A stretch of DNA of 64,000 bases, taken from contig NZ_JACHHH010000003.1 of NCBI RefSeq assembly GCF_014202695.1, positions 62,001-126,000 on the forward strand, written 5' to 3'. Every line of letters begins with the position of its first letter. The stretch's first letter is position 1. The notes beneath the pieces were generated by a model. The model ran no database searches and was not told the origin of the DNA. It worked only from the letters and a program-made list of their open reading frames with translations. This DNA is from Oribacterium sinus (GTDB lineage: Bacteria > Bacillota > Clostridia > Lachnospirales > Lachnospiraceae). Both the position numbers and the translations under genes were made by a program. Positions 24,760 to 32,930 of the stretch are shown in pieces.

Positions 24760-25698
24760 TTAGGCTTCGTCGGCAAAAAGCGGAGAAGAAAGGTAACGGT
24801 CTCCGGAATCCGGAAGGATGATGACAATGTTCTTTCCCTTTGCCTCAGGGCGCTTTGCAATCTGAATTGCCGCATGTACAGCCGCTCCGGAGGAAATTCC
24901 GGTCAGGACGCCTTCCTCTTTTCCGATACGTCTTCCTGTTGCAAAAGCATCCGCATTGGAAACGGTAATGATTTCATCATAAATCTTCGTGTCTAAAGTG
25001 TCAGGAACAAAACCTGCACCGATTCCCTGAATCTTATGAGGTCCGGGAGCCTTACCGGAAAGTACTGCGGAATCCTCAGGCTCTACTGCAATTACCTTTA
25101 CAGCAGGGTTCTTTTCCTTCAAATATTTGCCAATTCCTGTAATGGTTCCTCCTGTTCCGATTCCGGAAATCAGATAATCCACCTTACCGTCAGTATCCTC
25201 CCAGATTTCCGGGCCTGTGGTTTTCTCATGGGTTTTGGGGTTAGCCTGATTCTCAAACTGACCGGGAATAAAACTGTTGGGAATTTCTTTCGCAAGCTCC
25301 TCTGCCTTGGCAATGGCACCCTTCATTCCCTTAGCACCCTCTGTCAGCACCAACTCTGCGCCATAAGCCTTCATCAGGGTTCTTCTCTCCACACTCATGG
25401 TGTCGGGCATAACAATGATGATTCTGTAGCCTCGGCTTGCCGCCACTAAGGATAAACCGATTCCTGTATTTCCTGAGGTGGGCTCAATAATTACGGAGCC
25501 GGGCTTTAAAAGGCCTCTTTCCTCTGCATCCAAAATCATCCCCTTGGCAATTCTATCCTTTACAGAGCCTGCCGGGTTAAAATATTCCAGCTTCGCCAAA
25601 AGCTTTGCTTCCAAACCATCCTTTTTTTCGATATGGCTAAGCTCCAAAATCGGAGTACGTCCAATCAATTCTTCCGCTGCATGATAAATCTTTCCCAT
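24760..25698 (-). CDS. cysK: Cysteine synthase A (O-acetylserine sulfhydrylase)
   Basis: A 312-aa PLP enzyme making cysteine from O-acetylserine and sulfide. The PLP lysine is K47 in [19 protein letters not shown] (near residue 69) and [11 protein letters not shown] (near residue 176) are the substrate and phosphate loops, and [11 protein letters not shown] is near residue 266. Length is standard. AAGGAGA precedes the ATG. The promoter at 25823-25851 overlaps a perfect palindrome, and an Rrf2-family regulator lies just upstream, so control by sulfur or iron-sulfur status is likely. Confidence 0.95.
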   Translation of the reverse strand: MGKIYHAAEELIGRTPILELSHIEKKDGLEAKLLAKLEYFNPAGSVKDRIAKGMILDAEERGLLKPGSVIIEPTSGNTGIGLSLVAASRGYRIIIVMPDTMSVERRTLMKAYGAELVLTEGAKGMKGAIAKAEELAKEIPNSFIPGQFENQANPKTHEKTTGPEIWEDTDGKVDYLISGIGTGGTITGIGKYLKEKNPAVKVIAVEPEDSAVLSGKAPGPHKIQGIGAGFVPDTLDTKIYDEIITVSNADAFATGRRIGKEEGVLTGISSGAAVHAAIQIAKRPEAKGKNIVIILPDSGDRYLSSPLFADEA

Positions 25699-25822
25699 AG
25701 CATTCTCCTTTTCTTCTCTGTAAATCTGCTACTCTGTACATTCTTTACTTTGTAAAACTTCTTCTCCAAAAATATGCTTTCCCTAACTAAGATAAAACTT
25801 TGAAACAATTTGTTCATGGAAA

Positions 25823-25868
25823 AGTATAAGTCATATAAACATACTAGTCAAGTATGTTTATATGACTT
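25823..25868 (-). promoter_or_regulatory. cysK promoter overlapped by a perfect 18-bp palindrome
   Basis: On the minus strand TTGACT (25846-25851), a 17-bp spacer and TATACT (25823-25828) form a strong promoter. A perfect inverted repeat covers it: AAGTCATATAAACATACT at 25828-25845 and its complement at 25851-25868, with a 5-base centre (AGTCA) inside the -35 box. The central TACTTGACTAGTA resembles Rrf2/IscR-type operators. Repression by the adjacent Rrf2 protein is inference. Confidence 0.75.
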
Positions 25869-25959
25869 TATCAACTGACAAAATCTTTACTCTATTATAT
25901 AGCTTATGCAGTTTTATAGACTATATTCCCTTCCCGGATTTTGTCAAAAAAGAGCCATC

Positions 25960-26201
25960 AAACAGATGCATTACTTTTTCAAAGCTGTATAGGTCCGAAA
26001 CAGAGGCAATCTCTCACCAATGTAAACAAAAATGCCGTGGAGGGACTTAAGCAGTATAGACCTGAAAAAGGGGTAATCTGAGCCCGTGGGTACTTGTGAA
26101 AAACGAATCCCATGAAGTTTTTCACTTAGTACCCCTACGTGGCGAGGTTAGCGAAAGCGTGCCTCTATTCGGACCTATACAGTTTGAAAAAGACTCTGTT
26201 T
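25960..26201 (+). repeat. Hairpin-forming intergenic element, copy 6 (complete core, compound left arm)
   Basis: Between cysK and the Rrf2 gene. The right arm (26162-26201) pairs with 25960-26006 over CTGTATAGGTCCGAA and on through CTTTTTCAAA to AAACAGA. A second left-arm-like segment (GCAGTATAGACCTGAAAAAG, near 26051) lies directly before the core, so the left side looks like two nested insertions. Core: GGGGTAATCTGAGCCCGT, a GGGTAC/GTACCC stem containing GTGAAAAAC/GTTTTTCAC, TGGCGAGGTTAGCGA, AGCGTGCC. Confidence 0.7.
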
Positions 26202-26212
26202 GTAGTAGCTCT

Positions 26213-26635
26213 TTATATAACAAAATCATTTCCGGCCAGATCCGGGGTAGCCAACTCCAGAAGGGTTTTCTCCTGAAAATACTCCTGAATCATTCGGTCC
26301 AGTTCCTTCCATACCGGATAGGTTTTACAAGCCCCAAGACTTCCCCTTCTTTTTTCCAAATCGGAAACCGGAGAAAGAGAGCCCTCCAAGGCAATCAGAA
26401 TTTCCAAAAGGGAATATTCCGCTACAGGCTTCTTCAGCTTATAGCCTCCTCCCTTCCCCCGTAAAGCCAGCAAAAGCTCCTTTTTTACCAAAACTTTAAC
26501 GATGCTTTCTAAATATTTTTCCGAAATATCCTGCCTTGCCGCAATTTCCTTCAGGGGAATATATCCCTGCCCGTTATGTTCTGCCAGATCAACCATAAGC
26601 TGTAGGGCATACTGCCCCTTCGTGGAAATCAACAT
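26213..26635 (-). CDS. Rrf2 family transcriptional regulator
   Basis: A 140-aa winged-helix regulator of the Rrf2 family (IscR/CymR/NsrR relatives). N-terminal STKGQYALQLMVDLAEH is the family signature; the wing and dimerisation helix follow (GGGYKLKKPVAEYSLLEIL). One cysteine lies in the region where IscR holds its iron-sulfur ligands (GACKTYPVW); the three-cysteine cluster set of IscR is not present, so a CymR-like mode fits better. The ATG at 26635 (GAGGAAA upstream) is preferred over a TTG nine bases earlier. Next gene downstream is cysK, with a palindromic promoter. Confidence 0.88.
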   Translation of the reverse strand: MLISTKGQYALQLMVDLAEHNGQGYIPLKEIAARQDISEKYLESIVKVLVKKELLLALRGKGGGYKLKKPVAEYSLLEILIALEGSLSPVSDLEKRRGSLGACKTYPVWKELDRMIQEYFQEKTLLELATPDLAGNDFVI

Positions 26636-26684
26636 TTTCCTCAAACCTTTCTGACTAAAATCTTTTTACTATAGATTTTCTTTT

Positions 26685-28952
26685 CTAAACTTCTTCCATA
26701 AGAAGCAGGAAGCTGTCGTACTCTCCTTTTCCTTCCGGAAGGGGAAGACCAACCTCCATCAAGGAAAATCCGCTGTACGTTCTCTTCAGGAGGCTTTCCA
26801 CAAAGGCTTCATCTTGGAAGGAACCGCCCTGTAAGAGTAAGCGCAGGCGATATTTTCCTTCTCTCTTTAAGCCTTTGCAATAAAGGATTTCATTGGCTCC
26901 GTTAAAGTTCTTATCCCGCCAGACTACGGAAAGACTGGCCTTATTTTTATCCGGAGACACAAAGGACCAGGCAGTAAAACGTTTTCCGGAAACCCTGTCT
27001 TCGGACTGAGGAGTATAGCCTCCTGTCTCTCCATAACCGCTAAGACGGTAATAGCTTCCCTCCTTCATTAAAGGCTCCAGCTCCTCCACAATGGCAATCT
27101 GCTTATGAATTTCCGCCTTGTCTTCTTCACTACAATCCTTAGGGTCCAGCTCATAGCCGAAGCTTCCGCTCATTGCCACGATGGCTCTGGTATTCATAGG
27201 TACCACACGTCCGGTCTGGTGATTCGGCACCTGAGAAACATGGGCTCCCATACATTGAATGGGATAAAGGAAGGAAGAACCGTACTGAATTTCCAATCTT
27301 TCGATAGCATCCGTATTGTCGGAAAGCCAAATCTGGGGCGTGTAATAGAGCGCTCCCAGGTCGAAGCGGCCACCGCCTCCGGAGCATCCTTCAATCAATA
27401 CGTCGGGAAAAGCCTCCTTTAAACCGGAAAGAAAACGGTATAGTCCCAGACAATAGCGGTGCAAAATCTTTCCTCTTCCCTGGAAATTCACCCCATGGGA
27501 ATATACGTCCATAATGCTTCGGTTCATATCCATTTTAATGTAGGAAAGGGGCACGGAACGGAAGCAGGAAATCAGGCTTTCCAATACTGCGTCCACCACT
27601 TCCTTTCTGGAAAAATCCAGCACCAGCTGAGAACGGGAACGAATGGGAGACTCTCCGGGAATCTGCAAGGCATAGTCCGGATGAGCACGGTAAAGAGCAC
27701 TGTCTTCATTGACCATTTCAGGCTCAATCCAGATTCCAAAATGCATACCCTCTTCTTCCAGTCTGTGTCCGAGGCTTTCCAGGCTCATTCCCAGCTTATC
27801 TTCATTGGTCACCCAGTCTCCCAGCCCGGAGAAATCCGTGTCTCTCTTTCCGAACCAACCGTCATCCATCACCAGCAGATTCATGCCCAGGGCTTTTCCT
27901 TCTCTTGCCAGCTCAATGATTTTTTCTCCGGTAAAGTTAAAGTAGCAGGCTTCCCAGGAATTCAGCAAAATCGGAAAATAGGGTAAAGGAGATGTTGCCG
28001 CAATATACTTCTTCACCATGCTTTGTAGCTGGTTGCTTAAGGCGCTAAGTCCATCCCCGAAGCTTAAGATAGCCTCCGGGCTTTGCAGCTCTTCTCCCGC
28101 TTCCAAAAGGTAGTGCATATTGTCATTTTGCATTCCCAGGGAAACTCTGGTTCCCCGGTAGGAATCCCGCTCCACATCCAGATGGAAAGAGCTGCTGTAT
28201 AAAAGAGCAAAACCATAGCAATCTCCGCTATGCTCCGTGGTGTTTCTTCCCGCTAAAATACCAAAGGGATTTTCCTGATGGCTACTGCTTCCTCTCATGG
28301 ACGCAATATGCTTTACGCCCTGCTGCAAGGGTTCTCTACGGTAGAGACGCTCCATCCCGTACCTTCCGGAAAAATGAATCAGATCATAATCTCCATAGGA
28401 AAAGTCCAGGGAGAGGGAATCCAGACGCTCCACAAAAAGAGCCTCCTCGGAAATATTTTTGATTCTGGCATTTCTGGCAATCACATCCTCATCCGGATAG
28501 AGAATGTAATCCAGTTCCACCTCCACTCTCTTTCTTTCTTCTTTTAGGAAAATGCGAAGGGTTTCACATTCCTCTACCGCCTTGGCATGGGGAAGTCCCT
28601 CCGGATGGGATCTACCCGAAAAAATCTCTACCCGGTCAACGCGCAGGTCTAAGATTCCCTCCCCGTCAGAACCGGAAATGCTACAAGCCGGAATACGATA
28701 ATCTCCATTTCCAAAGGAAGAATACTCCTGGGCCAAGGTATCCATGGAGTAAGTTCTGTCTGCATTGGCATCATAGGGATTACCGGAAAATCCTCTATCC
28801 TTATACTGGAAGAGGTAGGAAAAATCCCCTTCTCCCCTTTTGCCGTAATAATAATGCAAAAGATGCCCATAGGGACCAATGCCCATCTGGTAGCTGGTGT
28901 TTCTACTATGTAAACTAATGAGCCCCTTTTCCTTGTCGTAAACGATTGCCAT
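26685..28952 (-). CDS. Alpha-galactosidase, GH36
   Basis: A 755-aa cytoplasmic glycoside hydrolase of family 36 (bacterial alpha-galactosidase type) releasing galactose from melibiose or raffinose-type sugars. The nucleophile lies in KMDMNR (D475) and the acid/base region is SDNTDA (residues 544-549). LLVMDDGWFGKR and HFGIWIEPEMVN are typical substrate-binding loops. N-terminal beta-supersandwich, central barrel and C-terminal beta domain are all represented; length is normal. No signal peptide. No sugar transporter for alpha-galactosides lies next to it. GGGGAG precedes the ATG. Confidence 0.93.
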   Translation of the reverse strand: MAIVYDKEKGLISLHSRNTSYQMGIGPYGHLLHYYYGKRGEGDFSYLFQYKDRGFSGNPYDANADRTYSMDTLAQEYSSFGNGDYRIPACSISGSDGEGILDLRVDRVEIFSGRSHPEGLPHAKAVEECETLRIFLKEERKRVEVELDYILYPDEDVIARNARIKNISEEALFVERLDSLSLDFSYGDYDLIHFSGRYGMERLYRREPLQQGVKHIASMRGSSSHQENPFGILAGRNTTEHSGDCYGFALLYSSSFHLDVERDSYRGTRVSLGMQNDNMHYLLEAGEELQSPEAILSFGDGLSALSNQLQSMVKKYIAATSPLPYFPILLNSWEACYFNFTGEKIIELAREGKALGMNLLVMDDGWFGKRDTDFSGLGDWVTNEDKLGMSLESLGHRLEEEGMHFGIWIEPEMVNEDSALYRAHPDYALQIPGESPIRSRSQLVLDFSRKEVVDAVLESLISCFRSVPLSYIKMDMNRSIMDVYSHGVNFQGRGKILHRYCLGLYRFLSGLKEAFPDVLIEGCSGGGGRFDLGALYYTPQIWLSDNTDAIERLEIQYGSSFLYPIQCMGAHVSQVPNHQTGRVVPMNTRAIVAMSGSFGYELDPKDCSEEDKAEIHKQIAIVEELEPLMKEGSYYRLSGYGETGGYTPQSEDRVSGKRFTAWSFVSPDKNKASLSVVWRDKNFNGANEILYCKGLKREGKYRLRLLLQGGSFQDEAFVESLLKRTYSGFSLMEVGLPLPEGKGEYDSFLLLMEEV

Positions 28953-28970
28953 ACTGCACTCCCCTTTCTT

Positions 28971-29543
28971 TTAGAAAAAATCCTTTTCTCTTCTCCGTCT
29001 CTTTACTTCTTTTCGAAGAAAGGCAAAACATTCCTTCTCTCCTTTATCCTTTAAAAGCAACAGCAATTCTTCCAGTTCTTTTTTTGTCCGTTCATGAATC
29101 AAGGGAGAATCCTTCATCGGCTTATAGTAAATGTAAGCACTGTCATCCCTGTATTTTTCCCCTTGATAATTCTTCGATGCGGCCACTCTGTCACAAAACA
29201 TCTCCGCCACATAACGATAAGGCATAGGACAGCCTATCATACGATTAGGGTCTTGTAAATCATAGTCACACCAATATTCAAAATGATGCTTGTTTCTTCC
29301 CTTATGATGCAACCAAGCCGTGGAGGTTCCCGTTTCAATCCGCTCTACGCCGTTGGGACTTTTATAGCCCTTATAAAAACGAATACCCACTCTGAATTCC
29401 GTCCAACTGTACTTGGACAGGTCATGGAGCAAGCCCTGCTTATACAGCCCAATAGAAAAGCAGTAGCGCATCACCAAAATCTTATGCTTTGTAATGGTTT
29501 TAAAATGTCCGATGGCATTTTTCCAAAAATGAAATCCTTCCAT
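28971..29543 (-). CDS. DUF5662-like conserved protein
   Basis: A 190-aa protein that I read as a DUF5662-type family member. Its conserved core is HFKTITKHKILVMRYCF...GLLHDLSKYSWTEF, a histidine/aspartate cluster resembling HD-type metal sites, and LHHKGRNKHHFEYW. Function unknown; the H/D pattern suggests a metal-binding helical protein. The ATG at 29543 is chosen because AGAGGAG lies 7 bases upstream; a longer frame has no ribosome site and would overlap the PAP2 gene. It follows that gene by 19 bp, so they are probably co-transcribed. Confidence 0.7.
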   Translation of the reverse strand: MEGFHFWKNAIGHFKTITKHKILVMRYCFSIGLYKQGLLHDLSKYSWTEFRVGIRFYKGYKSPNGVERIETGTSTAWLHHKGRNKHHFEYWCDYDLQDPNRMIGCPMPYRYVAEMFCDRVAASKNYQGEKYRDDSAYIYYKPMKDSPLIHERTKKELEELLLLLKDKGEKECFAFLRKEVKRRRREKDFF

Positions 29544-29562
29544 CTGTAACTCCTCTTCTATA

Positions 29563-30273
29563 CTATCCTTCTTCCTGCATAAGGCAAGGATATTTTTTCT
29601 CCAGATATTCCCATAAACGAAAACTGGGGTAGCCGTACACAAAGCCGTAGGCAATAAAAGATAAAAGGATTGCTCCTCCCACATCTAAAATAGAGTGCTG
29701 CTTTAGCACCAGTGTTGCCATACAAATCAAAAGACACAAAAGAAAAGAGCCCCATACCACCGCTTTTCCATAGCGCAGACTCCGGATATCCTTACTTTTC
29801 ATAATCGCCACATGCATGCAGATGGAATTGTAGGCATGAATACTGGGAAAAACATTGGTGGGGGTGTCCACACGATACAAGCCGGCTACCATGACTTGGA
29901 AAATATTTTTATCACTGATATAAGGCGGACGTAAATCCGTTCCGTTGGGATAGATTTCACAAATCAAGAGGCTAAAAATCATCCCGATAAACAGGTACAG
30001 ACAGACCTTATAAAAGTCTTCTTTATTGGTAAAAAGAAAGTACAGAATTCCCAGCAAAATGTAGAGAAACCACATAAAATAGGGCACGATGAAATACTCA
30101 CAGAAGGGAATCATTTCATCGATCTTCGTATGCATTATGTGATATCCTGTAGCCACCGTCACTCTGGACTCGATGGACTTAAACCAAAGGGGATAGATAA
30201 TGCCGATCCAAAGGACATTGGCATAGCTGTATTTATGATAAAATCGAAGAAATTTCTGCCAAAGATCTTTCAT
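29563..30273 (-). CDS. PAP2 family membrane phosphatase
   Basis: A 236-aa integral membrane protein with about six hydrophobic segments. Phosphatase motifs of the PAP2 superfamily are visible: FPSIHAYNS (PSxHA motif) and KQHSILDV (H...D motif). The first KxxxxxxRP motif is not clear. Such proteins dephosphorylate lipid phosphates such as undecaprenyl-pyrophosphate or phosphatidic acid. The ATG at 30273 follows AAAGGAAGAG. It lies just downstream of the tRNA terminator and upstream of the DUF5662-like gene. Confidence 0.8.
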   Translation of the reverse strand: MKDLWQKFLRFYHKYSYANVLWIGIIYPLWFKSIESRVTVATGYHIMHTKIDEMIPFCEYFIVPYFMWFLYILLGILYFLFTNKEDFYKVCLYLFIGMIFSLLICEIYPNGTDLRPPYISDKNIFQVMVAGLYRVDTPTNVFPSIHAYNSICMHVAIMKSKDIRSLRYGKAVVWGSFLLCLLICMATLVLKQHSILDVGGAILLSFIAYGFVYGYPSFRLWEYLEKKYPCLMQEEG

Positions 30274-30315
30274 GCTCTTCCTTTCTCCGGAATAAGGGAA
30301 TTTCCTTGTTAAGAA

Positions 30316-30358
30316 CAAAAAAATCGAAACGTCCCTTTTACGGAAATCGTTTCGATTT
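30316..30358 (-). terminator. Terminator of the tRNA pair
   Basis: AAATCGAAACG (30321-30331) pairs with CGTTTCGATTT (30348-30358), followed by a T-run on the minus strand. It begins four bases past the tRNA-Met 3' end. Confidence 0.85.
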
Positions 30359-30362
30359 ATCG

Positions 30363-30436
30363 TAGCGAGAGGGGGACTTGAACCCTCGACACCACGGGTA
30401 TGAACCGTGTGCTCTAGCCAGCTGAGCTATCTCGCC
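30363..30436 (-). tRNA. tRNA-Met (CAT)
   Basis: A 74-nt cloverleaf. The acceptor stem GGCGAGA/TCTCGCT starts with a G-T pair, the anticodon stem is CACGG/CCGTG with loop TTCATAC, and the T arm is GAGGG-TTCAAGT-CCCTC. The CCA end is not encoded. The CAT anticodon and lack of the initiator-type mispaired first base suggest elongator Met; a lysidine-modified Ile tRNA cannot be excluded by sequence alone. Confidence 0.93.
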
Positions 30437-30491
30437 TTAGAAAAAAATGTCCGACCCAGGCTGCGCATAATACGCAGACCGGACCGAATAC

Positions 30492-30564
30492 TGGGGCCTA
30501 CAGGGCTCGAACCTGTGACCCTCTGCTTGTAAGGCAGATGCTCTCCCAGCTGAGCTAAGACCCC
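30492..30564 (-). tRNA. tRNA-Val (TAC)
   Basis: A 73-nt cloverleaf: acceptor GGGGTCT/AGGCCCC, anticodon stem TCTGC/GCAGA with loop CTTACAA (anticodon TAC), T arm ACAGG-TTCGAGC-CCTGT. It is transcribed with the tRNA-Met 55 bp downstream. Confidence 0.95.
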
Positions 30565-30718
30565 CTGTCGCATTTTTTGCGACCTGTTCATATTACTAAA
30601 TACAAAGCCCTTTGTCAATAATAAAATCTTTCTAAAGGAAAATTTTTTCTATGAATTTTTCTATAAAAATGACTGCAGGGATTTGCAAAAAATTCAGAGA
30701 TTTGCGAAAAGCTCCACT

Positions 30719-31366
30719 TTAGGAAGCAAGAGTTTTCAAATACTCCTCCACAAAGGCCTTATACTTTGGTACCTGCGCTCCCACAATAGGCTTTCCTACA
30801 ATCTTACCTTCCTTATTAATAAAGAAAGTAGTAGGAACGCCGACTACACCGGAGAGTAAATCCGCAAAATCATTGTTGGGAATAATATTGGTAAAGTGCG
30901 CATTGGTCTTATCCAAGATGGTATTTGCCAGCTCAATATGATCCACATCCTCTTTTCCGGCCACATCAGCCACCAAGCCGATAATCTGTACATTGTCCGG
31001 AAGACTTCTCTGCCACTCTCCAAGCTCCGGCATCTCTTGAATACAAGGCCCGCAGAAGGTTCCCCATACATTCAGAACGGTTAAGTCCTTCTCCCCGAAA
31101 ATAGAACTGTCCACAGACTCCAAAGCTAAATTCTCCGTGGTAAATTCCAAACTCTTATCGGATACGGAAAAATTGCTTGCCTTCTGCTCTCCCGCCGCTT
31201 CACTTGCTTTCTCGGATGCTTTCTCCGCAGCTTTTTCTGTAGCCTTCTCTGTTGTTGCCTCTGGTTCTGCAGAAACCTTAGTTTCTGTCTTTCCGCTATT
31301 GCCGCAAGCCGCAAGAGCCAAACTGCTTAAAATCGCCAAAGCAAGAACTAAATTTTTCCGTTTCAT
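30719..31366 (-). CDS. TlpA-like thioredoxin-fold lipoprotein
   Basis: A 215-aa surface lipoprotein. MKRKNLVLALAILSSLALAAC gives a lipobox (LAAC), then an A/E/K/S-rich linker of about 55 residues, then a thioredoxin fold with the redox motif CGPC (WGTFCGPCIQEMPELG). GVPTTFFINKEGKIVG carries the cis-proline of the fold. Such TlpA/ResA-like proteins reduce or isomerise extracytoplasmic disulfides. AAGGAGA precedes the ATG at 31366. Its CcdA-type electron donor is not in the window. Confidence 0.88.
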   Translation of the reverse strand: MKRKNLVLALAILSSLALAACGNSGKTETKVSAEPEATTEKATEKAAEKASEKASEAAGEQKASNFSVSDKSLEFTTENLALESVDSSIFGEKDLTVLNVWGTFCGPCIQEMPELGEWQRSLPDNVQIIGLVADVAGKEDVDHIELANTILDKTNAHFTNIIPNNDFADLLSGVVGVPTTFFINKEGKIVGKPIVGAQVPKYKAFVEEYLKTLAS

Positions 31367-31477
31367 AATCTCTCCTTTTGTTGAAAATAATAATTCTTTG
31401 CAAGAATAGCATATTTCCTTTATAAATCCCAGCATTTCTCTAAAGGATTAAAATCTTTTATTTTCTTTCTTCTTCCT

Positions 31478-32842
31478 TTAGATTTCCTTCGCTTTTTGAC
31501 AGAATTCAGGAAAATAAAAAAGGCCTTCTTCCCTTAATAGCTTCAGCACTTCCTCCTGACACTGCTCCACAGTCTTCCCTTCCACGGATAGCACCGCATC
31601 GGCACAGGCTTGATAGCGGCTCTCCCGCTCTTCCATAATCTTTTCTATAGAACGAAGATCCAGCTTGTTTTGTAATACCGGTCGATTCTCCGCTTCCTTT
31701 TCCAGTCTTTCCAGTACCGCCTTGGGAGAGAGCTGCAGATAAACGGTAAAGCAATGCTCCTGTAAAAGCTTACGATTTTCCTCCCGAAGTACAATTCCGC
31801 CTCCCGGGGATAGAATCATTTCCGCCTGTCCCTCATAGAGAGTTTTCTCTTCCTCTCTTATCGGAGAGTCTGCAGGAAAAGCTTCCTGCAAGTTTTGCGA
31901 CAGCTTATTTTCTTCCGTCAGCACTTCCTGTAAAAGTCTTGTTTCCTCTCTCCGAAAACGTTCTTCCCCATATTGCTTAAAATACTGGGAAATCCGCATG
32001 GAAAAGCTTTCTTCCAGTCTTCTGTCCAGCTCCACCAAAGGAAGGGAAAGCTTTTGGGAAAGCATCTCCCCTAAGGTTGTTTTTCCGCTTCCCATAAAAC
32101 CTATCAGGGCAATGTTTTTTCTTCCCTCCATTTTCCGCCAAAGCTTCATGTATTCTTCCATACCGAACTGGCCGGGAGCGGAGGCGGAAAAGGCTTGCAC
32201 AAAGCTATGTTTGGAGCCGGAAAGGCTACCCAGCACTCGGGAGCTCTTTCCCATTTCTCCCATAGACATACTGATTAGGTTTCTTTCCGGATGCTTATCC
32301 TTCCATTCCCGGGAGGCCAGCATAAGATTCAAAACATCCGCTTCCTGTCTTGGCATACAGGCCAGTTTCACCGTGTCCGTTCCATAGGAAGCCAGAGCGC
32401 TGAGAATCTCTCTACATTCTCCCCGGCCGGGTGTCTTTTGAAAATCATGGTAGGAGGCAATGCATTTTCCTCCCAGCTGCAAAATCATGGCATGGCAGTC
32501 TAAAAAAGCCTGCCGTCCTTTACCGTCAAGCTCCACCTCTAAATCGATATAATCCGGATAGCCGCTTTCCATGGCCATCATATTCAGTTGGAAATAAGAT
32601 TTATCATAGGGAAAGAAACCACCCTGACGCTCTGTACGAATGGTGAAAATCAGCTTCTTGTCTCCTAAAATTCTCCGAAGCTCTCCCAGAAAGTTTCCTA
32701 ACTTCTCCTCACGCTTTTTCAGACAGTCATAGCGAATTTCCACCCCGTAAAGAAACGGATACAGGGGATGCAGGGCTAATGCCTTAGCATCCCTTAGAAA
32801 ATCCTTTTCAGAATCCCCTGTTAAAGGTACAATCATTCCCAT
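31478..32842 (-). CDS. aroD-aroK: Fused type I 3-dehydroquinate dehydratase - shikimate kinase
   Basis: A 454-aa bifunctional protein of the shikimate pathway. Residues 1 to about 235 are a type I dehydroquinate dehydratase: the catalytic histidine is H132 in SYHDF, the Schiff-base lysine is K159 in TVKLACMP, and the substrate loop MGKSSRVLGSL...SASAPGQ is complete. Residues from about 240 are shikimate kinase: P-loop GFMGSGKTT (248-256), LDRRLEESF, FRREE and SPGGGIVLREENR, with about 30 extra residues before the GGG motif. The frame is continuous, so this is a genuine fusion. It would catalyse two non-consecutive steps (3 and 5) of the pathway. No other aro gene is adjacent. AGAGG precedes the ATG. 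Confidence 0.9.
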   Translation of the reverse strand: MGMIVPLTGDSEKDFLRDAKALALHPLYPFLYGVEIRYDCLKKREEKLGNFLGELRRILGDKKLIFTIRTERQGGFFPYDKSYFQLNMMAMESGYPDYIDLEVELDGKGRQAFLDCHAMILQLGGKCIASYHDFQKTPGRGECREILSALASYGTDTVKLACMPRQEADVLNLMLASREWKDKHPERNLISMSMGEMGKSSRVLGSLSGSKHSFVQAFSASAPGQFGMEEYMKLWRKMEGRKNIALIGFMGSGKTTLGEMLSQKLSLPLVELDRRLEESFSMRISQYFKQYGEERFRREETRLLQEVLTEENKLSQNLQEAFPADSPIREEEKTLYEGQAEMILSPGGGIVLREENRKLLQEHCFTVYLQLSPKAVLERLEKEAENRPVLQNKLDLRSIEKIMEERESRYQACADAVLSVEGKTVEQCQEEVLKLLREEGLFYFPEFCQKAKEI

Positions 32843-32930
32843 TTTACCTCTTCTCCTTTTCCGCTGTGAACACCTGATATCTGCACTTTTTCCTATGTGT
32901 GCTTTTTATATGGAGAGTTTTCCCATTCGA

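Noticed and set aside
30363-30564. tRNA pair as an attachment site for an integrated element
   Set aside because: No integrase, no repeat of the tRNA 3' end and only housekeeping genes on both sides.
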